Assembly (NCBI RefSeq): GCF_000002875.2
Contig: NC_009397.2
Coordinates: forward strand, 250,501-314,500
DNA from: Leishmania infantum JPCM5
Lineage: Eukaryota > Euglenozoa > Kinetoplastea > Trypanosomatida > Trypanosomatidae
Direction: 5' to 3'
DNA length: 64,000 nucleotides
Shown here: positions 30,962 through 40,874 of the stretch, piece after piece
How the letters are laid out: every line of letters begins with the position of its first letter
Numbering within the stretch: the first letter of the stretch is position 1
Position numbers and translations under genes: made by a program
The notes under the pieces: generated by a model
Seen by the model: the letters and a program-made list of their open reading frames with translations, nothing else
The model's database searches: none
Told to the model about the DNA's origin: nothing

Positions 30962-31687
30962 CCGAACACAACGCAACGTGCCCATCACACATCCGTGCAC
31001 AGAGGGGGAGAGGAGGGAAGGGGGTGCAAGCGCCCGTGATCAAGGAGTGACAGGGAGAGAGCGGTGGAGGGAGGGGTTGGGGGAAAGCAGCAGGGGTGCA
31101 GGGGAGAGAAGAGAGAAGAGAGCCAAGATGGCAAGTCTTCCACGTGCAGCGACGCACATACAAGCACACGCATGCCGACGCAAATACGCGATGAAAGGTG
31201 GGTCGTGGTGGTGGTGTGCGAGACGGTGTGTATGTGTGTTGGAGGGAGAGTGCTGTGCGTGTGCGTGCGCGTGCCTGCAGCGCGCACTCACGAAAAGCAC
31301 ATGACAGACGTCTTCCTTGCCCCGTCAAAGGTGCAGCACTGTGGTAGGGGACAGCGTCGCATGTGGACAGGTGTGTCGAAGAGACCCCAGAGGGCGGGAA
31401 GGCAAACTGCACATGTACACGCCCCACACTTGGCAGAGGTGAACAGCAGCAGATACGGGCACCAACAAAGAAAAGAAATATCGCCAAGCCTGGCGGTGCC
31501 ATACACGCACACGCGCCACGCATCGCTCCGCCTTGTCACAATCCTCACCTGCCCAAGGCGTGCTTCCTCAACAGCGGCTATGAGACAGAAGCATGCAGAC
31601 AAGCCGCCCAGCGTAGAAGGCGCCGGCGGCAATTCAGATGGAGAGGGGGAGGAGGAGTAAGAGGGGGGGGGGGAGGGGCGTGGTCGC
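30799..31687. other. Intergenic region
   Basis: No gene seen. It holds a CA tract at 30927-30960, purine-rich runs around 31050-31125 and a G-run at about 31664-31676 just past the stop of the next gene. Confidence 0.8.
30927..30960. repeat. (CA)17 microsatellite
   Basis: Uninterrupted CA dinucleotides about 130 bases upstream of the CCCH gene start, (TG)n in the sense RNA. Confidence 0.95.
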
Positions 31688-32722
31688 TCACGTGTAGTGG
31701 ATGCCCTCATCCTCCACCGCCATTACTATCCCGTCAATGTACTCCTCCGGGCTGTCGCCGGCGGGGAGGGAGGCAAAGTCCACGGATGGCGCGGCCGTTT
31801 CGAGAATAACCTTTACATCTTCGTCCGCGCTGCCATCATCGGGCGGCTCCGCCTTGACGACACCCTTGTCCAGCTCCAGGTCGAGCTGTGCTTGGCGCAG
31901 CTCGGCGGACTGCACAAGTCGGGCTTGCTCGGCGTCCTCAATAGCGAGGCGTCGCTCCTCCAGCGCCGCCTGCTCCTGCCGCAGCTCGTTCAGATCCCTG
32001 ATGCGCGACTGCCGACGCAGCCGCACCTGCGTTTCGTATTCGACGATGTGGGCGACAGCTTCCTTGCCGCACCGCGACAGCAGCTGAAGAGTGTCTTCCA
32101 GCGGCAGTTTCACAAACGTGGCATGGTTGAACTCGTAGAGGAGGCGCAGGTAGCTGTCCAGCTGCTTGTGGTGATAGATGGCTAGTTCTTCGTCTTGACG
32201 GATCGAGGCGAGGCTCGAGGGCGGTGGCGCGTGCTCGCTGGCAGGTTGCCGTGGCACCTCCTCGTCCTCTGTGGCAGGACGCGCATCGCTCTCGGCGCGC
32301 CTTCGGGCTTCAAACAGGGCAAACACATCTTCGTCGCCATCGTCGGCCGGGCCGTGATTATGCTCGCGGTGGCCGAGCGCGCTCTGCAACTGGCTTTGCA
32401 GCTCCGCCTTACGCACCATCACACGCGCGCGGGCCGCCTCGATGCCGTCTGGAGGGTACATGAGGACGGGATTGCGCGCAACCATGGCGTGCAGGCGACG
32501 GAAGCCGTCTTCACCGTACACAACGGTGCGAAAGCGGTCCAGGCCGCGAATATCGCGCCCGCGCTTGCGCGACCCTGCGGCGACAGCCGGACCGCCGAGA
32601 AACGGGCTGGCGACGCTGCCCATTCCGACCTCGCTAAAGAGACCGGCGGATGTGGTGACCCCGCCGCCGGATGGGTCAACCGTCATGGGCGGGTGGTACT
32701 CATTATCCCGCTGTTTAAACAT
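31688..32722 (-). CDS. Coiled-coil hypothetical protein (344 residues)
   Basis: Start taken at the ATG 32722 (MFKQRDNEYHPPMTV); an in-frame ATG at 32686 is the alternative, and the longer frame begins with GTG. The N-terminus is Gly-rich and contains RKRGRD, a possible nuclear signal. The middle is acidic (DDGDEDVFALFEARRR). A helical region follows (YHHKQLDSYLRLLYEFNHATF, about residues 185-205) and a long coiled coil (about 230-290, LNELRQEQAALEERRLAIED). The C-terminus is acidic. No known domain is recognised and no membrane segment is present. The coil suggests a complex subunit; the process is unknown. Confidence 0.87.
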   Translation of the reverse strand: MFKQRDNEYHPPMTVDPSGGGVTTSAGLFSEVGMGSVASPFLGGPAVAAGSRKRGRDIRGLDRFRTVVYGEDGFRRLHAMVARNPVLMYPPDGIEAARARVMVRKAELQSQLQSALGHREHNHGPADDGDEDVFALFEARRRAESDARPATEDEEVPRQPASEHAPPPSSLASIRQDEELAIYHHKQLDSYLRLLYEFNHATFVKLPLEDTLQLLSRCGKEAVAHIVEYETQVRLRRQSRIRDLNELRQEQAALEERRLAIEDAEQARLVQSAELRQAQLDLELDKGVVKAEPPDDGSADEDVKVILETAAPSVDFASLPAGDSPEEYIDGIVMAVEDEGIHYT

Positions 32723-33514
32723 CGGGCCTCTCTTGATCGGCACTCGGACCCTCTAGCAATGCCCCAGACGCGAGCGCGTGTACGGCGTCTCGCCTTCTCT
32801 ATGTGCAGTGCCAGTGCTTTAGGTTGCCCTTTATGCGCTGCATGCATGCACCCCGCGCAGCTGTGTTCGTGCCCGTCAGCAGCAGGAGGAGCGATGATGG
32901 TTCTGTACGAGGTGCTTGACGTGTCGCGAGCTATACACGTATACATACGTGTATGCATGTACATGAGGGTGCGCGGCAGAGCAGCAGAGGGAGGAAGGGG
33001 AGAACGAGCATATGTGCGGATGGACGCACAGGGGGCCGCCTTAGGAGAGGCACTTCATGACATCTCTTCCACATGGCATCAGCCAGGGTGGACGCACAGC
33101 TGGACGCACACGCGCGCGCGTCTCTTGCCATCATCCTGCGTCGACTTTGCAGTCGAGGGGGAGGATGAGAGGGTGGTGGTGGTGGTGATGTGTAGTTAAT
33201 CGCCACAACGCGAGGCGACCCAGCAACAGCAACAAAAGGATGGCTCGAGAGCGCCGCATACAACACGTATACGCGCATCCACGCATGTGCGGACGCGCGC
33301 TGTGTTGCCACGGTGGACTGTGAAGAGGGAGAGAGAAAGAGGACTCGCGGTGAGGGGAAAGGCAAGAGGCGGTGATGCTTCGGCAGCGGCAACGCGATCA
33401 TCAGCATCACCTCAATCCTATCTGCTGCTCGCTCGCTGTCTCTTCATCTTACTCGAGCTTCTTGAGTTCACTTGACCTTTTTGGCTTTTCGAAGGGCCAC
33501 CGCGGCTGGTGACT
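32723..33514. other. Intergenic region
   Basis: No gene seen and no long simple repeats; a short GGT run occurs at about 33174-33187 and CG-alternating bases at 33109-33118. Confidence 0.75.
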
Positions 33515-35263
33515 TCACGGGGCTAGTGGGGGCGCGCGCGCGCCGCGTGGGCGTGGAGACGGCGATGTGGTATGCTTTGACTTTTTCGTTTGCGACTCCG
33601 CGGCACTCGCGTCCGCGCCGCGACGGTTCCGACGACGCTCGCCGCCCTCTTCCTCACCATCCGCCACACGCACACGCTCGCGGCCTCTGCTGGCGGCAGA
33701 GGAGCGCCTCGAGGTGGCCGCAGCATGCTTGGCGCCGCCTGCGGCGGAATCCTGCTTCAATGCGGCGGCAGTGTTCTTCGGCGAGGGCGTCAACGCCGCC
33801 GCTGCCGGAGGTGTGCCGAGCCCTCGCGAGGGAAGACAGTTGCCCGGTAGCGCATCCTCCGGGCGTAGACTGGGGCCTTTCACCAATCCCGAGCTCAGGA
33901 AGTTCGTCGTGCGGTTTATTTGCTGGATCGCCAACGCCGTCGTGCGATCCCGTGCCACGGTGCGCACAAACGATGTGGCGATGCGGGACGGATCTTGCAG
34001 CACCACGACGTCCGGCAGTCGCACTTGTGCCGCGTCATTGTCGACGCCGTCATTGCCTGCCTCACCACTAGCGCACTTCCCTGGAGAGGCGCTACTACAC
34101 CCTCCAGCGCTGGAGGCAGCAGATGAAGCAGACACAGCCTTCTTCCGAGTGGCCGTGACGTCACCTCGGTGCCCGCGGCCGACTTCACCACCCAAGTGCT
34201 GCGCCCCCTCCTCGTCCGCTCCCTTCACGTCTTCAATGTCATCGCCGCTGCTGCTACCAGCTGCTACTGTCACCAATGCATCCGCATCCGCGGCGGCAGC
34301 TGCAGATAGCGACGCGGAACCTTGCTGCCCGAGCAGCCGCCCCATTTCGCTCAATGGCACTGTTAGATGGTGCAGCGGGTCCGTCACCATAACTTCGCTC
34401 GTCGGGACAGTTGTATCGTCGTCCTTGTCCTCGCCTGTCACGCTCTCCGAAAAGATGAGACGCTTGCCGAGACCGACGAGCAGGCTCTCGCGACGGCGCT
34501 GCGCACGCTTCGCGAGCCAGGACGGGTGCGGGGCCAGGTAGTTGTACTTGAGCCCCAGCTGCTTTGCCTTTTTCTCCGCCTTGCGGCGAACCAGCTTCTC
34601 GGCGATGAGGTCGATTGGGTGAGGCCCTTGCTGGTACCAAGCCAGCTTCTCATCCATCAGGTCATGCAGCTTGAACTCGCGCGACTGCTCCTCTGCCTTC
34701 CTCTGCGCCTCCGTCACAGTCAGTTGAAGAAAGCTACGCCGCTCCTTCCGCGTCATGCCGTCGAGCTGCATCCCGCGTTGCTCGGCGTCGTGCATAGCGC
34801 GCTGATGCTTGCTCAACACGCTCAAGGGGTCTTTCTTGGCCATGAGTTCGCGCTTGTGGGCCTGGCGGCGCTCCGACTCCGCCCGCTCGCGCGCGTCTCG
34901 CTCAGCGCGGCGCTCAGCTGGGGAGGAGAACAGGTACGAGAAGCTGGCATGGCTGGCGATCGCCCCCAAAGGGATGCCGTCATCGTTCACTTCCACGCCG
35001 TTCCCGCTGCCATGCGCACCAGCAGCCGGCGAGGACGATGACGCCGCCTCACGCGCTACCAGCTGGCGCTCAATGTCGGCGGAGGCCTTAAGCGCCACGC
35101 CGCTAGTGCCATCCCGCAGTCGCTTGAGGTTCACGCCGGACATGAAGCTGCTCCACTCCCGCTTCCACGCATTCTCGCCCTTCTCCACCACGGCGGCGTA
35201 GCGGCCGCGGCGTTTGCCGCCACCGCCGTCATCACCGCTGCTGCTGCTGCGGCTGCGTGGCAT
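33515..35263 (-). CDS. Highly charged hypothetical protein (582 residues)
   Basis: Start taken at the ATG 35263 (MPRSRSSSSGDDGG); the 34 residues upstream in frame read through a GT-rich UTR. The first 30 residues are Ser/Arg/Gly-rich. A long charged helical region spans about residues 125-290 (ERRAERDARERAESERRQ, TRKERRSFLQLTVTEAQRK) and contains the conserved-looking core KAKQLGLKYNYLAPHPSWLAK. The C-terminal half is Ser/Ala-rich with a final basic stretch (RRRNRRGADAS and KKSKH), consistent with nuclear or nucleolar location. No enzyme or RNA-binding domain is recognised. Function unknown. Confidence 0.87.
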   Translation of the reverse strand: MPRSRSSSSGDDGGGGKRRGRYAAVVEKGENAWKREWSSFMSGVNLKRLRDGTSGVALKASADIERQLVAREAASSSSPAAGAHGSGNGVEVNDDGIPLGAIASHASFSYLFSSPAERRAERDARERAESERRQAHKRELMAKKDPLSVLSKHQRAMHDAEQRGMQLDGMTRKERRSFLQLTVTEAQRKAEEQSREFKLHDLMDEKLAWYQQGPHPIDLIAEKLVRRKAEKKAKQLGLKYNYLAPHPSWLAKRAQRRRESLLVGLGKRLIFSESVTGEDKDDDTTVPTSEVMVTDPLHHLTVPLSEMGRLLGQQGSASLSAAAAADADALVTVAAGSSSGDDIEDVKGADEEGAQHLGGEVGRGHRGDVTATRKKAVSASSAASSAGGCSSASPGKCASGEAGNDGVDNDAAQVRLPDVVVLQDPSRIATSFVRTVARDRTTALAIQQINRTTNFLSSGLVKGPSLRPEDALPGNCLPSRGLGTPPAAAALTPSPKNTAAALKQDSAAGGAKHAAATSRRSSAASRGRERVRVADGEEEGGERRRNRRGADASAAESQTKKSKHTTSPSPRPRGARAPPLAP

Positions 35264-36631
35264 ACGTCGAGCACAGAGCTCTTTAACACCAGTATGTGTG
35301 TTTGTGTACGTGACAGTCAACGCCGTCGACAATGAAATGCGTGTTACGTAATATATATGACGCATCGACGATTATTCGTCCATGGCCAGCGGCGTGGTTC
35401 GCCAGCCCGTTGAAGCGGGCCGTTGCAGCAGCAACCGCCCCACCCAGAGGGACCACCCACAAGGGATCCGCGGTGGGGGGTCGTGTGTGTAGGGACAGGC
35501 AAAGTCGGCACAGAGAAGAGACCAGAGAGAGAGAGGGCACCCAGGAAAACTGAAAGGATTTTGGTGGCGCGGCGGAGGGGGTGGTGGTGATGGTGAGGAG
35601 GAGGAGTGTGCATGAGCGCGTTTAAAGGGCCGGAGGGCACGTGGATTCAGCTGTGATGGTGACGCACAAGCGGAGGAGGATGGCGGGGGGAGGGCGGCAG
35701 CGGCGCTGAAGAGCAGCACATCCACCTCTGCCACCTACCCCTCACCCACGAAGACATGTCCGTTGTTGTACTTCAGTCCTTCTACACACTCTCGCTTGAG
35801 CTCTCTACCTTTGGTGGGCACATTCCGTGCGAATAGATCGCACTCGGGCACCCTGCACATGCTCTGCGCATGTACGCAAGATCCGTATATACGGATGGGC
35901 CTCCCTTCAACAAGGAGCAGGCCGTGACATCACACGCGCACACACACAAATATATATATGATATATACATCTACACATGTATTGCATCGAGGGATGCTGA
36001 GGACGGGGTGGGGAAGAGGGCCTGCTACTGAGAAAGTGTGAGGGAGGAGGAAGACAACGATGCTCGGCAAATGCGAACCACATCAACCCACGCAGACGAA
36101 AAAGAAATATTTTATATTGGCGACGTCCATACAGACGCATTACACCTCACCTTCCAGGGGAGACCGCCACCCCGCCTCCCCTAGACACGCCACACACCCC
36201 ACACATACCGCCGAGGGCCCTCGAGGAGGAGCGAAGTGAGATAAAGAGAGTGTGGGGGTGAGACAGGCGCGGGCGAGTAGAGAGGTGCGAAGCAGAGAAG
36301 CTGAGCCCCCTCCCCTTCCCCCGCTCCCTGTGCGCCTCCTCAACAACGGGGCATCTTCGCCTTGACGGCACCCAGTGGAGCAGCAGCCCTCTCCAGTCGA
36401 CGCCTCCCTTCCCCATCCCTCTCTGTTTGCTCCGGCCCCAGGCATCACACGGCCGGGCGGCGAGCGGGCCGACAAGGGCGTGCATGAGAGCGCCCTCGGA
36501 CCAGACCGGATGGGCACCGTGGAGGCCCCCACTCCTCATGCTGCTCGGGAACGTTGCCCTGAGCGCAGTCTTGCTTTGATGGTCTTGCTGCGCGAGCTCG
36601 ATACCGCTTCAGCGCACACCGTGGACTTGAG
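35264..36631. other. Intergenic region
   Basis: No gene seen. A GT-rich patch lies 30 bases upstream of the adjoining start (35293-35310). TA-rich patches occur at 35349-35360, 35949-35970 and 36103-36118, and purine-rich runs at 35525-35610. Confidence 0.78.
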
Positions 36632-39097
36632 TCACCGGGGTCGCCGCTCGCTTCGTGGGGGTGCCAGGCGTGGCAGACCCGAAGGCGGTCCCGGTAGCGG
36701 TTCTGAGGCTGCGGTTACTCTCTTCAGCGCGATGCTGACACTGCTGGAGCGAGTGGGGGGCTTTGAACTGCACCGGTGCGCGGCCACTGGCATCGCGCAC
36801 GTGCCGGAGACTGCCACTTCTGCTTCCACCATCTGCCGCGTTGCCGGCTTCATGGAGCAGCTCTGCAGCAGCAGCACTGATAGCCGCGGCAACGTCTGGG
36901 CGATGCGCAGCAGGAGCGGCAGAGCGCTGTCGGTCAGCGGGTTGCGTGAGAGGTTCAGGCGCTCCAGCGAAGGGTGGTAGCGAATGGAGCGGAGGAGCGG
37001 CTCAAGCGTGCTATCATTCACATCATTGTTGCTGAGGTCCAGCCAACGCAGCCGGTACAGCCGAGGCAAGACGCTCTCGGCGAACGCCACCACACCGCGG
37101 TCGCCCAGGTGCAGCCCTTCCAAGTGCATCGTCTCCACAGAGCGGTCTTTATCAATGCTCTTGAGGTCGTCGAGGACCGTGCTGTTGGGCCGCACGTGGT
37201 GCGCCAGACAGCTCGCGAGGTAGGAGCTCCGCAGCGGTTGTAGGTCGGTGATGTAGAGCTGCAGACTCTCGCACGACTGCAGGACTGGCATGACCTTCCC
37301 GTTCACATCCTGCTGGAAGGCGGCGAAGGCGCTTTTGGGTTGCTGCGCCGTTCCTTGGTCGTACTCGCGGGTGAAGACGACGCCGAGAGCATCGATGAGC
37401 AGGGTCATGCCGTCCATCGCGTAAAACTCCCCGTAGAGCGCCTCCAGCTGCCGAAGGCGACCATGCACCCGAGCTGGGGCGGCAAACGTTTCGTTCGCGT
37501 CTTCGCCAAGTACCTCTGCGGCCAGCAGATCGGCTTGCATCTTCACGGCTGAGCTGCTGCCAACAACTCTGTCCCCTATAGCTGCGTGGGAGTATCCATG
37601 AACACCTGGCACGCCGCCATCCGACGGGGGCGTGGCGGGAATGGGCGACGTGCTCTCGGTAACGGTACGCTGCTTCACGGTTGCCGGCGCTAGCTGCGGC
37701 GGTGCTTGGCGCTGAAGGGGACGTCCGGCTGGGGTGATGGGGGACGCCTTGCCACTGATTTTCGGTGTCAGAGCGGCCCCCGAGAACCAAGAATTCAGGT
37801 AACCAACACCGCTTCGCTTGATGCTGCCGCCATCTTCATGCGAGCTGCGTACATCTGCATCACCGACACCTTCCCCGCCTGCTCTGCCGCGGCCCTCAAC
37901 CGGGTTGTCCACGATGTTCGCCAAGTTCGGCGTGCTGCTACAAACACCCGCGGAGGGGAAGTGCCCGAAGGACGACGACGACGCCGCCGGCTGCTGCTGC
38001 TGCCGTGGCAACCCATCTCCGTTGCCACCGCAAGGGTGACCGAGCTGCAGGTATCCGTTGTCGGGGGACGCTAGATGCGGGCGGCTTGGCGGAGCCATTG
38101 GTGGCCGTCGTCTGGCAGCCGCCGCGATACCGCCGTCCACCTCGCCTTCGCGGGTGTTGACACTGCGCATGCCTGCCGAAGGTGGGCGCCTGTGTGGTGG
38201 CACAGCGTAATACGACTGCGCGTACAGACTGGGGAGGTTGCCGCTGTGGTTCGCGGCGGGGGGGGGCGTCGCGAATACAGACTCTCCGCCACCGCTCGTG
38301 CCCGTGGGTCGCCTGTTCGACATCGTGGGCGAGTTTGGGGTACGTCCGGCGTAGAATGCCATCGACGTTGCGGGCGGTGTGGTCGCTCCGCGGCTTGACG
38401 AAGCAGCGGCTGCGGTGTTGTGGCCAGCGTGCAGGGAGGCATGACTAGCACCGCCGCTACTACTGCTGATGTTGCTGCCGCTGGTCAGCTGCTCAATCAT
38501 GGCCTCCAACCGGGGTGATACGTTCACTCCTGCTTCGCCCAGCATGCGCTTGGATTCCTGCAAGAGCGCCTTGAGCTTCGCAAGAAACGACTTCGCCATG
38601 CCGCCTGGCACCAGCTCCATATCGCTCGACACGCACAGACGCAGATCTTCGCGCACTAGCGTCAGTAGGACCTCTAGTGCCCGCTGATACTGCTCGCACA
38701 GAAGCCGGTAGTTGATGCCGCCATTGAGACAGCAGCATAGGCCCTCGGCGACGATGTAGAGCTCTCGCTCTTCCCAGTACGGGGCCGGTCGCGCGCGAGG
38801 GAAGACAATGGATTCCTTCGGAGATTCGTGCGGCTGCGACGCTGCAGCGCCGCCGTTGACTGAGATGCCGCTGACGATCGCGCTGTCGCCCAGGATGGAG
38901 TGCGAGGCGGGTGGTACGAGGATAGAGGGGTCACCTGGCGAGCCGAACGGCGTCATGGCAGTACGCCTACGCTGGTATACTTCGTAGCGCTTGTTGAGTG
39001 ACTGCATGATCGTGTCGAGGCTTGCCACGCCGGTGTGCCCGACACCGCCGCTACGTCCCTCGAAGTCGAATGGCTCATCTTCCTCGTACATGGACAT
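36632..39097 (-). CDS. Leucine-rich repeat protein (821 residues)
   Basis: Start taken at the ATG 39097 (MSMYEEDEPFDFEG); ATG 39091 is only two codons later, and the frame upstream begins with TTG. A helical block at about residues 110-215 contains CCCLNGGINYRLLCEQYQ. A long Ser/Pro/Gly-rich linker follows. From about residue 645 the sequence turns into leucine-rich repeats of ribonuclease-inhibitor type (VETMHLEGLHLGDRG, LRWLDLSNNDVNDSTL, LERLNLSRNPLTDSAL, LSVLLLQSC), ending about 55 residues before the C-terminus. LRR domains mediate protein-protein contacts; no catalytic domain is present. Similar LRR proteins in kinetoplastids are often cytoskeletal or flagellar, which is inference here. 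Confidence 0.88.
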   Translation of the reverse strand: MSMYEEDEPFDFEGRSGGVGHTGVASLDTIMQSLNKRYEVYQRRRTAMTPFGSPGDPSILVPPASHSILGDSAIVSGISVNGGAAASQPHESPKESIVFPRARPAPYWEERELYIVAEGLCCCLNGGINYRLLCEQYQRALEVLLTLVREDLRLCVSSDMELVPGGMAKSFLAKLKALLQESKRMLGEAGVNVSPRLEAMIEQLTSGSNISSSSGGASHASLHAGHNTAAAASSSRGATTPPATSMAFYAGRTPNSPTMSNRRPTGTSGGGESVFATPPPAANHSGNLPSLYAQSYYAVPPHRRPPSAGMRSVNTREGEVDGGIAAAARRRPPMAPPSRPHLASPDNGYLQLGHPCGGNGDGLPRQQQQPAASSSSFGHFPSAGVCSSTPNLANIVDNPVEGRGRAGGEGVGDADVRSSHEDGGSIKRSGVGYLNSWFSGAALTPKISGKASPITPAGRPLQRQAPPQLAPATVKQRTVTESTSPIPATPPSDGGVPGVHGYSHAAIGDRVVGSSSAVKMQADLLAAEVLGEDANETFAAPARVHGRLRQLEALYGEFYAMDGMTLLIDALGVVFTREYDQGTAQQPKSAFAAFQQDVNGKVMPVLQSCESLQLYITDLQPLRSSYLASCLAHHVRPNSTVLDDLKSIDKDRSVETMHLEGLHLGDRGVVAFAESVLPRLYRLRWLDLSNNDVNDSTLEPLLRSIRYHPSLERLNLSRNPLTDSALPLLLRIAQTLPRLSVLLLQSCSMKPATRQMVEAEVAVSGTCAMPVAAHRCSSKPPTRSSSVSIALKRVTAASEPLPGPPSGLPRLAPPRSERRPR

Positions 39098-40874
39098 CCT
39101 CGCTAGCCTCGCTAATCGGGCTTCTCCCAAGTTGGGGCAGGGGGAGGGCAACAATTAGGGGGAGGAGGCTGTGACTATTCAAGGTGCTCTGGTGGCTCTG
39201 CCGATGTGGACAGCAAAGGGGTCGACCGAGTAGGCCTGCGTGCCTCCGTCGGTGATGGTGCTCTGCCTTTTCCCTGCCTGCGCATGAAAGGGATACTCCG
39301 TCTCCTGCCCACCTCCTTCCGCCCAAGATGCGGCGCAGTCTGTTGAACGTCTATGAAGCGAGATACTTGCCCGCCCGTCCTCCTCCTCCTTTGCCTTCTG
39401 TTCTCATCCAAGCTCCACTGCGCACAACACAGACGACCCGCGTGCACCAGGGCGCGTGAAGGTCGTCCGTCACGAGAGCCAGAGCGAGCGAGAGCGCGCG
39501 CGCGCGATCTGCAGAGAACACCGAAAAACAGCTAACAACAAAGCAGGTAAAGAAGGGCGACGAAGAGGAAGCGGAAGCGCGTGTATTACCGCGGCTGCAC
39601 ACACACACGCAAAAAAACCCACATAACCGCACGCTCTCTCTGCTTGCGGAGGAGAAGGACGCGCCCGTCGGCGGAAAGGCAAGTACGTTGCGTGGGTGTT
39701 GGGGGATGAGAGGGAGGGGGCGCCGAAGCGGCGGTGTTGTGGCGAGGTCAGAGAGAAAGGCAGAGGGAGAAGGTGCGCGAAAGCTGACATGGAACTAAAC
39801 GGAGGATCACGGGCCCCGACTGTATCATAGAGGCGCTTGCGAGATTTGAGGTGTGCATGTGTATGTGCACGTGTGTGTGCATGCTGTGGGAGACACAGCG
39901 TCACCAAGTTCCTCTGCGCACGAAGCGCGCAAGAAAGCGCAAGGAGGAACGTGCGCTCGGTGACCCACCCGCAGCCACGCGGGCAGAACACCGCCCCACC
40001 GCCATCAGCGACGCCGCCACGGAGTCGCGCGACGGTGGCTCGGGCGTTACTGAAACATTTTCGTTCGTTTCGTACATCAACCGCCATGCAGCGCGTGACT
40101 CACCGCCCACCGTCCTCCCTGCACCATCCTGTGCACACGTGCCAAGAATGATGCCGACCCCGCAGCAGTCGTGGATGGTTTCCTGCGTTGCTGTCGGCGA
40201 GCGCCAGCACTACCCGCTACGACCCGCTGTTGCGGCTCATGGTTTGCGGGAGGGTGGAGGGGGAGGGGTGGAGGTGAGAGGAGGTATACCGCCAGCCGCA
40301 CGACGAGCACATGGGGACAGAAAAGAACAGCAAGTGAGAAAAAGTACTCGAAAAGCGGCGGCAGAGTGGCTGAGCCGACCTGTACATTCAACAAGATGAG
40401 GGAGCGTGAGCAAGACATGCAACATATGCGGTGCAAGCGTAAAGCAACAGAGAGGTAGAGGCAGGGGTGGCGGTGATGGTCGTGGTGGCACAGGAGGAGT
40501 TCCAAGGGAGGGAGGGAAGGGGGCCATCAAGAGACCGGAGAAGATACACAAGAAGAAGAGAACAGAGGGACACGCACGCACGCGCGCACAAGAACTAAAA
40601 CAGGTCAACACATAAAAGGAGAGGAAGACAGCCGGAGGCGCCGGTGACGCGCGAGAGAATACAGAGCCGTCATAATAGATGATCATGGCGTGCGCGTGGA
40701 GGGGGTGGGGGTGCGCGTAGCCTACGAAGGACAATCGAACACGCGTGTAGTTTGCAGATCGACGCGCGCGCACACACACACACACACATGCACACCGACA
40801 TGACAGCGACGTTGCCCTCCCTTCCTTTCCTCTCTGAGCTTCTTTCCCGTTCGATTTCGAATCGCCGGGACTCT
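39098..40874. other. Intergenic region
   Basis: No credible gene on either strand. It contains a CA tract near 39598-39610, GAG-rich purine runs around 39480-39510, and a CA tract near 40770-40788 about 90 bases past the stop of the coiled-coil gene. Confidence 0.75.

Noticed and set aside
33109..33118. Alternating CG run as a possible regulatory Z-DNA site
   Set aside because: Too short, and similar runs are scattered throughout this GC-rich sequence.
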